35,361 bases of DNA from Streptomyces sp. GC420 (GTDB taxonomy: Bacteria; Actinomycetota; Actinomycetes; Streptomycetales; Streptomycetaceae). The translations under genes and the position numbers were made by a program. This document shows, piece after piece, positions 17,055 through 24,169 of the stretch (positions are counted from its first letter, which is position 1; each line of letters starts with the position of its first letter). The stretch covers positions 1-35,361 of the forward strand of contig NZ_JAAAXQ010000030.1 in the NCBI RefSeq assembly GCF_009916105.1. The letters run 5' to 3'. The notes below the pieces were generated by a model. That model was given only the letters and a program-made list of their open reading frames with translations, was not told where the DNA came from and searched no databases.

Positions 17055-17551
17055 ATGTAGGTCTGCTTCTTCAGCTTCAGGTAGACGAAGCTCTCGGTGG
17101 AGCGCACTCCCGGGAGGGTCCGGATGCGTTTGTTGATCACTTCGAGGAGGTGGTCGTCGTCCTCGCAGACGATCTCCACCAGCAGGTCGAAGGAGCCTGC
17201 GGTGACGACGACGTATTCGACTTCCGCCATGGCCGTCAGCGCGTCCGCCACGGGGTCGAGGTCGCCTTCGACGTTGATGCCGAGCATCGCCTGGCGCCGG
17301 AATCCGACGGTGAGCGGATCGGTGACGGCGACGATCTGCATCACGCCCTGGTCGAGCAGCTTCTGGACGCGCTGCCGCACGGCCGCCTCGGAAAGGCCGA
17401 CGGCCTTGCCGATCGCGGCGTACGGACGCCGCCCGTCCTCCTGGAGCTGCTCGATGATCGCCAGTGAGACGGCGTCGACGGGGGGCGAGCCGTTCCCGTT
17501 CCTGAATTCCGCGCTGCCTGCGCTGCGAGTGGCCACGGCCTCACTGTGCAC
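17039..17551 (-). CDS. Lrp/AsnC-family transcriptional regulator of the polyamine genes
   Basis: 170 residues from GTG 17551. The N-terminal helix-turn-helix spans about 44-66 (YAAIGKAVGLSEAAVRQRV), followed by the AsnC ligand-binding domain from about 85 (TAGSFDLLVEIVCEDDDHLL). Such proteins form octamers and respond to amino acids or related small molecules. It sits between an aminotransferase and a divergent gamma-aminobutyraldehyde dehydrogenase, so it most likely controls both and itself. The start is uncertain: a TTG at 17572 and a GTG at 17536 are alternatives and none has a good ribosome binding site, so leaderless translation is possible. I recall a polyamine-related regulator at this position in S. 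coelicolor, not verified. Confidence 0.88.
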   Translation of the reverse strand: MHSEAVATRSAGSAEFRNGNGSPPVDAVSLAIIEQLQEDGRRPYAAIGKAVGLSEAAVRQRVQKLLDQGVMQIVAVTDPLTVGFRRQAMLGINVEGDLDPVADALTAMAEVEYVVVTAGSFDLLVEIVCEDDDHLLEVINKRIRTLPGVRSTESFVYLKLKKQTYMWGTR

Positions 17552-17645
17552 GAGACATCGTCGGTCTTGCAAGCCCAGATCGATGAAATTCGTTGTTACG
17601 GGTACGCAATCTGACTGAATCCGAAGTTGATGGGTGCTGGGTATG

Positions 17646-17673
17646 TTGATTACGTCGCTTCACGAACTAGGGT
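17646..17673 (+). promoter_or_regulatory. Promoter of the first aminobutyraldehyde dehydrogenase gene
   Basis: TTGATT (17646-17651), a 16-base spacer and TAGGGT (17668-17673) fit the vegetative Streptomyces promoter. The start of transcription would fall near 17680, giving a leader of about 50 bases with the strong AGGGAGGGG ribosome binding site at 17718-17726. Confidence 0.6.
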
Positions 17674-17687
17674 GGGTGTCTCACCCA
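17673..17687 (+). promoter_or_regulatory. Operator-like inverted repeat at the transcription start
   Basis: TGGGTG and CACCCA (6-bp arms, three-base centre) begin at the last base of the -10 box and cover the expected start of transcription. Another TGGGTG lies at 17631-17636, 42 bases upstream. It is well placed for repression, possibly by the divergent Lrp/AsnC protein. Confidence 0.5.
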
Positions 17688-17731
17688 TCGGACCCACCGG
17701 ACACCGACAGCACTGACAGGGAGGGGTGGCT

Positions 17732-19171
17732 GTGACCACCGAGCTGCGCCGTCTGCGCAACTACATCAACGGGGAGTTCCAGGACGCCGCCGACGGCCGT
17801 ACGACCGACGTGGTCAACCCCGCCACCGGCGAGACCTACGCCACGGCGCCGCTGTCCGGCCAGGCGGACGTCGACGCGGCCATGGAGGCCGCCGCGGCAG
17901 CCTTCCCCGGCTGGCGCGACACCACGCCCGCCGAGCGGCAGAAGGCGCTGCTGAAGATCGCCGACGCCTTCGAGGCCAGGGCAGAGGAGCTGATCGCGGC
18001 CGAGAGCGAGAACACCGGCAAGCCGCTGGCTCTCACCGCCAGCGAGGAGATCCCGCCGATGGTGGACCAGATCCGCTTCTTCGCGGGCGCGGCGCGCATG
18101 CTCGAGGGCCGCTCCGCCGGTGAGTACATGGAGGGCATGACCTCGATCATCCGGCGTGAGCCGGTCGGCGTCTGCGCCCAGGTGGCCCCGTGGAACTACC
18201 CGATGATGATGGCCGTGTGGAAGTTCGCCCCGGCGATCGCCGCGGGCAACACCGTCGTCCTCAAGCCCTCGGACACCACCCCGGCCTCGACCGTCCTGAT
18301 CGCCGAGATCCTCGGCGAGATCCTGCCCAAGGGCGTCTTCAACGTCGTCTGCGGCGACCGTGAGACCGGCCGCATGATGGTCGAGCACCCCGTTCCGGCG
18401 ATGGCCTCCATCACCGGTTCGGTACGCGCCGGCATCCAGGTCGCGGGCTCCGCGGCCAAGGACGTCAAGCGCGTCCACCTGGAGCTGGGCGGCAAGGCCC
18501 CGGTGGTCGTCTTCGAGGACGCGGACATCCCGAAGGCCGTCGAGGACATCGCCGTCGCGGGCTACTTCAACGCCGGCCAGGACTGCACCGCCGCCACGCG
18601 CGTGCTCGTGCACGAGTCGATCCACGACGAGTTCGTCGCTGCCCTCGCCAAGGCCGCGGCCGACACCAAGACGGGTGCCCCGGACGACGAGGACGTCCTC
18701 TTCGGCCCGCTGAACAACCCCAACCAGCTCGCGCAGGTCTCCGGCTTCGTCGAGCGGCTGCCCGCGCACGCCAAGGTCGAGGCGGGCGGCCACCGGGTCG
18801 GCGACAAGGGCTACTTCTACGCGCCCACCGTCGTCTCCGGTCTGAAGCAGGACGACGAGATCATCCAGAACGAGGTCTTCGGGCCCGTCATCACCGTCCA
18901 GTCCTTCAGCGACGAGGCCCAGGCCCTGGAGTACGCCAACGGCGTGGAGTACGCCCTCGCCTCCTCCGTGTGGACGAAGGACCACGCCCGCGCCATGCGC
19001 ATGTCCAAGAACCTCGACTTCGGCTGTGTGTGGATCAACACCCACATCCCGCTGGTCGCGGAGATGCCGCACGGCGGCTTCAAGAAGTCCGGCTACGGCA
19101 AGGACCTCTCGGCGTACGGCTTCGACGACTACACGCGCATCAAGCACGTGATGACCTCGATCGAGGGCTGA
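17732..19171 (+). CDS. Gamma-aminobutyraldehyde dehydrogenase (first copy)
   Basis: 479 residues, NAD(P)-dependent aldehyde dehydrogenase. The substrate-binding Asn is N155 in VAPWNYP, the general base Glu is E251 in LELGGK and the catalytic Cys is C285 in GQDCTAA. The whole sequence resembles 4-aminobutanal/PatD-type dehydrogenases that make GABA. I chose GTG 17732 because AGGGAGGGG at 17718-17726 gives correct spacing; GTG 17726 would overlap that site. It is divergent from the Lrp regulator and polyamine aminotransferase, which would supply its substrate. A strong hairpin follows the stop. Position matches SCO5657 from memory. Confidence 0.92.
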   Translation: MTTELRRLRNYINGEFQDAADGRTTDVVNPATGETYATAPLSGQADVDAAMEAAAAAFPGWRDTTPAERQKALLKIADAFEARAEELIAAESENTGKPLALTASEEIPPMVDQIRFFAGAARMLEGRSAGEYMEGMTSIIRREPVGVCAQVAPWNYPMMMAVWKFAPAIAAGNTVVLKPSDTTPASTVLIAEILGEILPKGVFNVVCGDRETGRMMVEHPVPAMASITGSVRAGIQVAGSAAKDVKRVHLELGGKAPVVVFEDADIPKAVEDIAVAGYFNAGQDCTAATRVLVHESIHDEFVAALAKAAADTKTGAPDDEDVLFGPLNNPNQLAQVSGFVERLPAHAKVEAGGHRVGDKGYFYAPTVVSGLKQDDEIIQNEVFGPVITVQSFSDEAQALEYANGVEYALASSVWTKDHARAMRMSKNLDFGCVWINTHIPLVAEMPHGGFKKSGYGKDLSAYGFDDYTRIKHVMTSIEG

Positions 19172-19174
19172 CGA

Positions 19175-19215
19175 GCGCCGCGCCGTCCGGCTGACGAAGG
19201 CGGACGGCGCGGCGC
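19175..19215 (+). terminator. Terminator of the aldehyde dehydrogenase gene
   Basis: Perfect 15-bp inverted repeat, arms 19175-19189 and 19201-19215, 11-base loop, starting four bases after the stop codon. A T-run is missing, as usual in this genus. Confidence 0.75.
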
Positions 19216-19254
19216 CGGCCGCCGGCAGGCGAAGGCCGGGCCGGTGTGGCCCGC

Positions 19255-19284
19255 GGCCCCGGACGGGACCCCCCGTCCGGGGCC
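19255..19284 (+). terminator. Second hairpin, just upstream of the HXXEE gene
   Basis: Perfect 13-bp inverted repeat, arms 19255-19267 and 19272-19284, tetraloop ACCC. It ends 26 bases before the next start codon, so it is either the second part of a tandem terminator or a structure in the leader of the HXXEE gene. Confidence 0.6.
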
Positions 19285-19310
19285 GCCGCCGTTCCCGGCA
19301 GACTGCTGCC

Positions 19311-19934
19311 ATGAGCGACCACGAACGGCCGGGGGCCGGCGTCACGCTGGGCCTGCTGGCGGCCTGGATGCTGCACGACGCCGAGGAACTGGCCACCGGG
19401 CCGCGCTGGCTCACGGAGCACCTGCCGGAGCTGCGCGAACGGTTCCCGGGCGCCCCGGAGGCGCTGTGGCGGGCCATGGAGGACGTCGACCGGCGCGAGT
19501 TCACCCTCGCCGTCGGCCTGATGGCCGCCGCCGTCGCCGCCGCGGCCGTGGCAGGCCACCGCTCCGGCGGGCGGTCCGGCTTCTACCAGGGTGCCCTCGA
19601 CGGCTTCGGCCTGCACGGCCTCGTCCACCTCGCGCAGGCGGCGGCCGTCCGGGGATACACCCCCGGCTCGGCGACCTCGCCGCTCGTCGTCGTGCCCTTC
19701 ACACTGTGGGCCCGTCATCGTCTCCGCCGCGCCGGAGTGCTCCGCCGGGCCCGCGTCCGGGACGCGGCCCTGGGCCTCGCCCTGGCCGGCGCCGCCACGG
19801 CCGGCGCGCACGCGGCGGCGCGCCGCCTGCTGCGCCGTAGCAACCGTGCTCAGCGGGCGAAGGCCGCCCGGAAGACCGCCCCGGCCGTGGGGTTGATGCC
19901 CTGGCCCTTCGCGTCGGTCGTGTTGATGCTGTAG
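19311..19934 (+). CDS. HXXEE domain membrane protein
   Basis: 207 residues. The family motif HDAEE is at 22-26, within a first hydrophobic helix, and a second His-rich helix carries GFGLHGLVHLAQ at 98-109. About four or five membrane segments are predicted (for example LAVGLMAAAVAAAAVAG). HXXEE proteins are small bacterial membrane proteins of unknown role; conserved His/Glu suggest metal binding but no activity is established. The ATG at 19311 has no ribosome binding site, suggesting a leaderless or short-leader transcript. The last 28 residues are encoded in DNA that is also the end of the convergent serine hydrolase gene. Confidence 0.75.
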   Translation: MSDHERPGAGVTLGLLAAWMLHDAEELATGPRWLTEHLPELRERFPGAPEALWRAMEDVDRREFTLAVGLMAAAVAAAAVAGHRSGGRSGFYQGALDGFGLHGLVHLAQAAAVRGYTPGSATSPLVVVPFTLWARHRLRRAGVLRRARVRDAALGLALAGAATAGAHAAARRLLRRSNRAQRAKAARKTAPAVGLMPWPFASVVLML

Positions 19935-21094
19935 ACGAGGGTCCGGGACAGGTCACGGGTGGCGCCCATCGCCGTGCTGTATCCCCAGCGGCCGCCGGAC
20001 TTGCCCCACACCTCGACGCCGCCGAGCCGTACGACGGACATGCCCGCGCTGTGGACGGCCTCGTCGCCGCTCCCGAACTCCCGCACCGAAGGAGCGGGGA
20101 GAGTGAACATCTCCTCCAGCTCCGGGCCCGGGACGACACGACCGCCGAACAGGGCCGTGGTGAAGCGCTCCAGATCGGCGGTGCTGGAGATGATGTCCCC
20201 CGCGGCCCAGGCACTCGTGGGTCCCCACACCGTCACGTCCCGCAGCTCGGTCGTGCCGTCGGCGCGGCGCACCGCCTGATAGCCCCGGTGGTGCGGGCCG
20301 TGGATGCGCGGGTCGGCGCCGGGGAAGCAGGTGTCCCGCAGGCCCAGGGGCCGGATCACGCGCCGGCCGACCTCTTCGGCGTACGCGTGCCCGCTGACTT
20401 CCTCTATCAGCAGTCCCAGCACGGTGTAGTTGATGTTGAGGTAGTGCTGCATCGCGCCGGGCACGAACTCCCGCTCCTTCGCCGTCGCCGACGCCACCAT
20501 CTCCTGCGGGGTGTGCACGTCGAACCGGTGGGCGTACCACTCCTCGAAGGTGTCGCCGGGCATGTCCGGGGCCTGGATGCCGCTGGTGTGGTTCAGCAGG
20601 TGCCGCACGGTGACCCCGCGGTACGCCGCAGGGATGTGCTCCGGGAGGTAGTGGCGGACCGGACGGTCCAGGTCGATCCGGCCCTCGGACGCCATCTGGA
20701 GCACGACGGCCGCGGTGAAGACCTTGGTGACCGAGCCCGCACGGAACCGGGCGTGCTCCATGGCGGCCCTGCCCGTCCGGAGATCGGCCACGCCGGAGAC
20801 GCCGCGCCAGCGGCCGTCCGTGCCCCCGACCCGCACCAGCGCCGCCGTCGCGTCGGCTCTCGGCAGCCCCGCGACGGCCGCGCACAGCGCCTTCGCGTCG
20901 GGCTTCTCCGCGCTCCGTTTCGCCGCGTCGGGACCGCCGCGTAAGTCGCAGACCGGTGCCGTGGCGCGGGAGGCAGCGAGGGCGGGCGACGCGAGGGCGG
21001 GGGAGACTCCGCCCGCCGCGAGACCGACGACCAGAGCGGTGACGAGCGCGGCACGGGCACGGGCGGGCTTGCGGGGACGGACTGTCGTCGTCAT
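19850..21094 (-). CDS. Secreted serine hydrolase of the beta-lactamase/D,D-carboxypeptidase (S12) type, with a TTA codon
   Basis: 414 residues. The signal peptide covers about 1-41 (ALVTALVVGLAAGG ... LASPALAA). The catalytic SxxK is S121-V-T-K124, the second motif is Y218-L-N220 in QHYLNINYTVLG, and the third is K365-S-G-G368. This is the serine D,D-carboxypeptidase/class C beta-lactamase fold, acting outside the cell on peptidoglycan or other amides and esters; the substrate is not predictable. Leu51, just after the signal peptide, is a TTA codon (20944-20942), so expression should need the bldA tRNA. The 3' end overlaps the HXXEE gene by 85 bases. Confidence 0.9.
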   Translation of the reverse strand: MTTTVRPRKPARARAALVTALVVGLAAGGVSPALASPALAASRATAPVCDLRGGPDAAKRSAEKPDAKALCAAVAGLPRADATAALVRVGGTDGRWRGVSGVADLRTGRAAMEHARFRAGSVTKVFTAAVVLQMASEGRIDLDRPVRHYLPEHIPAAYRGVTVRHLLNHTSGIQAPDMPGDTFEEWYAHRFDVHTPQEMVASATAKEREFVPGAMQHYLNINYTVLGLLIEEVSGHAYAEEVGRRVIRPLGLRDTCFPGADPRIHGPHHRGYQAVRRADGTTELRDVTVWGPTSAWAAGDIISSTADLERFTTALFGGRVVPGPELEEMFTLPAPSVREFGSGDEAVHSAGMSVVRLGGVEVWGKSGGRWGYSTAMGATRDLSRTLVYSINTTDAKGQGINPTAGAVFRAAFAR

Positions 21095-21097
21095 CGG

Positions 21098-21166
21098 TCA
21101 CGCACTCCGGAAGATCGTGGGCCGCCGTCGGCAGCGGCCGTGCGGCGAACTGGCTGTGACCTCCAT
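21098..21166 (-). CDS. Possible 22-residue upstream ORF before the serine hydrolase
   Basis: ATG at 21166 reads MEVTASSPHGRCRRRPTIFR and two more residues, and stops three bases before the serine hydrolase ATG. There is no clear ribosome binding site, so this could be a leaderless leader peptide coupled to the hydrolase or chance. No known leader-peptide pattern is recognised. Confidence 0.2.
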   Translation of the reverse strand: MEVTASSPHGRCRRRPTIFRSA

Positions 21167-21228
21167 GCTGGCGATCCCCGGTCCTCCCCGGGATCGGCCT
21201 TTCGTATCGACCCGACCCGGAAGATCGT
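21107..21228. repeat. Pair of 12-bp direct repeats in the serine hydrolase upstream region
   Basis: CCGGAAGATCGT occurs at 21107-21118 and at 21217-21228, exactly 110 bases apart, in the 260-base spacer between the serine hydrolase and GDPD genes. Both could be binding sites of one regulator; the rest of the spacer holds no recognisable gene apart from the short upstream frame. Confidence 0.6.
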
Positions 21229-21354
21229 CAGGGACCGGTCGGCCGGGTGCCCGGGCAGGTGTAGGGGATCCCACCCAGGGGATCCGGCCGGGCGCCGATC
21301 GTCCGCTCCGCGCCCCGGCACCCGTCGGCGCACGCCGGGGCGTGCGCCCCCGCG

Positions 21355-22044
21355 TCAGCGGCCGCGGGGGCCGTCGCGCACGGAGCACAGCACGTCGATG
21401 CGGTTGGAGGTGACCGAGTCGACGCCGAAGGAGACGAGGCGGGCCATGGAGCGGCGGGTGTCCGGGGTCCAGGCCGAGACGAGCAGGCCCCGGGCGTGGA
21501 CCCTCTCGACCAGTTCGCGGCTGAGCAGGCTGAAGCGGTAGTTCAGCCAGCGCGGCCGCACGGCCGCCAGCAGTGAGGGGCGGGGCGGGGCCAGGCTCGT
21601 CCAGGTGAGGGCGATCTCGGCGCCGGGCTCCGCGCCGCGGATCCGCAGCATGGCGGAGGCGTCGCCGCAGTAGTACACCCGGTCCCGGGCCCCGCACTCG
21701 CGGACGGTGTCCAGCGTCTCGCGCCAGGCCGCGCCGCCGCCGGGGAGGTCCACCATCACCCGCCCCCGCCCGGTGGCGGCCAGCGCGTCTCGCAGCGTGG
21801 GCAGTTCACCGCCGCCGAGGTCGCGCAGTTCGCCGGCGGTCACCTCCGCCACCGCGCGGTCGTGCCGCCACAGCCGGCTGAGCGTGCCGTCGTGCAGCAG
21901 CACGGGTACGCGGTCGCGGGTCAGCCGCACGTCGACCTCCACCGCGTCCGCGCCCCGGTCAAGAGCGGACCGCAGCGAGGCCACGGTGTTCTCCCGGAAG
22001 CGGTACGGATCGCCCCGGTGTCCGACGGCGGTGACGGTGCGCAC
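21355..22044 (-). CDS. Glycerophosphodiester phosphodiesterase
   Basis: 229 residues from GTG 22044, which has GGAGG nine bases upstream. GDPD TIM-barrel motifs are in order: GHRGDP with H9 and R10, ENT at 18-20, EVDVRLT with E36 and D38, and HDGTL with H51. These hydrolyse deacylated phospholipid head groups to an alcohol and glycerol 3-phosphate using a metal ion. There is no signal peptide, so it is probably cytoplasmic. It begins 26 bases after the stop of the deaminase gene and is probably its operon partner. Confidence 0.9.
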   Translation of the reverse strand: MRTVTAVGHRGDPYRFRENTVASLRSALDRGADAVEVDVRLTRDRVPVLLHDGTLSRLWRHDRAVAEVTAGELRDLGGGELPTLRDALAATGRGRVMVDLPGGGAAWRETLDTVRECGARDRVYYCGDASAMLRIRGAEPGAEIALTWTSLAPPRPSLLAAVRPRWLNYRFSLLSRELVERVHARGLLVSAWTPDTRRSMARLVSFGVDSVTSNRIDVLCSVRDGPRGR

Positions 22045-22070
22045 GAGCCGGTCCCTCCGTCCTCGGAGCC

Positions 22071-23105
22071 TCAGGCGTCCCGGCCGGAGAGCCAGGCCCT
22101 GGTGTACGTGTCGATCTCGGCGGCCAGCCGGGCCTTGCCCGCCGCGTCGAGGAACGATGCCTCCACGGCGTTCCCGGCCAGGCCGGCGATTCCACGCTCG
22201 TCGAGGCCGAGCAGCTTGGCCGCGACGGCGTACTCGCTGTTCAGATCGGTGCCGAACATCGGCGGGTCGTCGGAGTTGACGGTCACCAGGACACCCGCCG
22301 ACACCATTTTCCCGATGGGGTGCTCGTCGAGGTCCGCGACCGCCTTCGTGGCGATGTTGGAAGTGGGGCACACCTCCAGAGCGACGCGGTGCTCGGCGAG
22401 GTGCTCGAGCAGCCGGGGGTCCTCGGCGGCGCTCGTGCCGTGACCGATCCGTTCGGCGCCCAGGTGGTGCAGCGCGTCCCAGACGGTCTGCGGCCCCGTC
22501 GTCTCCCCGGCGTGCGGCACGGAACGAAGGCCCGCCGCCCGTGCCCGGTCGAAGTACGGCTTGAACTGCGGACGCGGCACGCCGACCTCCGGGCCGCCGA
22601 GCCCGAAGGAGACCAGGCCCTCGGGGCGCAGGTCCAGGGCCAGGCGCGCGGTCTCCTCCGCGGCCTCCAGACCGGCCTCGCCCGGGATGTCGAAGCACCA
22701 GCGCAGCGTGACGCCCAGCTCGGCCTCGGCCGACTTGCGGGCGTCCTCGATCGCCTCCATGAACGCCTGCCCGGGGATACCGCGCCGGGTGGAGCTGAAC
22801 GGGGTGATGGTCAGCTCCGCGTACCGGATGTTCTGCCGGGCCATGTCGCGGGCCACCTCGAAGGTCAGCAGCCGGACGTCCTCGTCGGTGCGCACCAGGT
22901 CCACCACCGACAGATAGACATCGATGAAGTGGCCGAAGTCCGTGAACGTGAAGTACTCGGCCAGCGCCTCGGGATCGGCCGGGACCTTCGAGTCGGGGTG
23001 CCGGGCGGCGAGCTCGGCCACGATGCGCGGCGACGCCGAACCGACGTGGTGCACGTGGAGCTCGGCCTTCGGGAGCCCGGCGATGAAGGGGTGGAGATCG
23101 GGCAT
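22071..23105 (-). CDS. Adenosine-deaminase-family enzyme, probably aminodeoxyfutalosine deaminase
   Basis: 344 residues. Zinc and catalytic residues of the family are H17 and H19 in ELHVHHVGS, H198 and E201 in PHAGET, H222 in ERIGHG, and D279-D280 in NSDDPPMF. Classic adenosine deaminases read HLHLDG at the first site; here HVHHVGS replaces it. This variant group is the one I associate with 6-aminodeoxyfutalosine deaminase (MqnX), which feeds the futalosine menaquinone pathway used by Streptomyces; the S. coelicolor gene at this locus (SCO5662) is so assigned as I recall. Plain adenosine deaminase is the alternative. GGAGGA lies four bases before the ATG at 23105. Confidence 0.88.
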   Translation of the reverse strand: MPDLHPFIAGLPKAELHVHHVGSASPRIVAELAARHPDSKVPADPEALAEYFTFTDFGHFIDVYLSVVDLVRTDEDVRLLTFEVARDMARQNIRYAELTITPFSSTRRGIPGQAFMEAIEDARKSAEAELGVTLRWCFDIPGEAGLEAAEETARLALDLRPEGLVSFGLGGPEVGVPRPQFKPYFDRARAAGLRSVPHAGETTGPQTVWDALHHLGAERIGHGTSAAEDPRLLEHLAEHRVALEVCPTSNIATKAVADLDEHPIGKMVSAGVLVTVNSDDPPMFGTDLNSEYAVAAKLLGLDERGIAGLAGNAVEASFLDAAGKARLAAEIDTYTRAWLSGRDA

Positions 23106-23263
23106 CGGTCCTCCGGTCGGGAGTGCGGGTGTCCAGGCGGGGTGCGCGGGTGCTCGGGACGGTGGTCCCGAGTCATCGTAAGCAGGGGCGCGGACTGCCC
23201 CGGTCGGGGGCCGAACCGCAGGCCGTAGCATGACGGACGGACACGTGACGGGGGAGGGCCCAT

Positions 23264-24169
23264 ATGTCAGACAGCGCTGCGCAGCCGCCCGAGGGGCCCG
23301 ACCGGCCCGCTCAGCCCGGGCAGTCCGCCCCGTACGACAGCGCGGACCCGTACGACAGCGCGGAGCCGACGGGCAGCGCGGGTCCCTCCGGCGAGCCGGA
23401 TCCGTCCGCCCGCCCCGGCCGGGGCCCGCAGCCGGAGGAGGAGCCGCACGGAACGCAGTCCCCGTGGACCCCGCCGGAGGGCCGGGTCGATCTCCTGAAG
23501 GAGACCGGACGCCCCGCCCCGCCGGCGCACGCGGACGACACCGCCCCGCAGACGCCCGCCGAGCCGCCGAACCCCTACGCGTACCCGGGGACCGGCACGG
23601 CCACCGGAAGCCAGGGCGGCGGCCCCGGCCCGTACGCCCGCTACGGGCTTCCCGCCGCGACGCAGGGCGGCACCGGCTACCCGGGGTATCCGGGCTACGG
23701 GGCCGGGCCTGCCTACGGAAGCCATCCGGGATACCCCGGCTACCCCGGGTACCAGGGCTGGGGCGTGTACCCGCAGCCGCAGAACGGCTACGGCACCGCG
23801 GCCATGGTCCTCGGCATCGTCGCGGTGTGCCTGTTCTGCGCCTACGGGCTCGGGATGATCCTGGGCGTCCTGGCGATCGTCTTCGGGATTCTGGGCCGCA
23901 AGCGGGTGCGGCGGGGCGAGGCCACCAATCCCGGACAGGCGGTGGCCGGCATCGTCCTCGGCGTCGTCAGCATCGTGATCACCGCCGTCGTCGTCGGTCT
24001 GATCGTCTGGGCCATCAGCACGGAGGACGAGCGCGGCCACGACGAGTGGGAGGACGACCCCTACGCGACCTCGCTCGTCGTCGGCGCCCCCGCGCCTGCA
24101 CCCGCACCCGCGTCCCAGCCGCTGTCCGTGCCCGTGCCCGTGTCCGTGACGGTGACCGCGGCAGGGTAA
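23264..24169 (+). CDS. DUF4190-type membrane protein with long Gly/Pro/Tyr-rich N-terminus
   Basis: 301 residues. The first 170 are disordered and rich in Pro, Gly, Asp and Tyr, with PGYPGYPGYGAG-like repeats around 140-165. Two membrane helices follow: AAMVLGIVAVCLFCAYGLGM and AGIVLGVVSIVITAVVVGL, with the KRVRRGEATNPGQAVAGIVLG link typical of DUF4190. Function is unknown; such proteins are common in Streptomyces. GGGGGAGGG precedes the ATG at 23264. The last 36 or so residues are a low-complexity Ala/Pro/Val tail overlapping the convergent NADAR gene. Divergent from the deaminase gene. Confidence 0.85.
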   Translation: MSDSAAQPPEGPDRPAQPGQSAPYDSADPYDSAEPTGSAGPSGEPDPSARPGRGPQPEEEPHGTQSPWTPPEGRVDLLKETGRPAPPAHADDTAPQTPAEPPNPYAYPGTGTATGSQGGGPGPYARYGLPAATQGGTGYPGYPGYGAGPAYGSHPGYPGYPGYQGWGVYPQPQNGYGTAAMVLGIVAVCLFCAYGLGMILGVLAIVFGILGRKRVRRGEATNPGQAVAGIVLGVVSIVITAVVVGLIVWAISTEDERGHDEWEDDPYATSLVVGAPAPAPAPASQPLSVPVPVSVTVTAAG

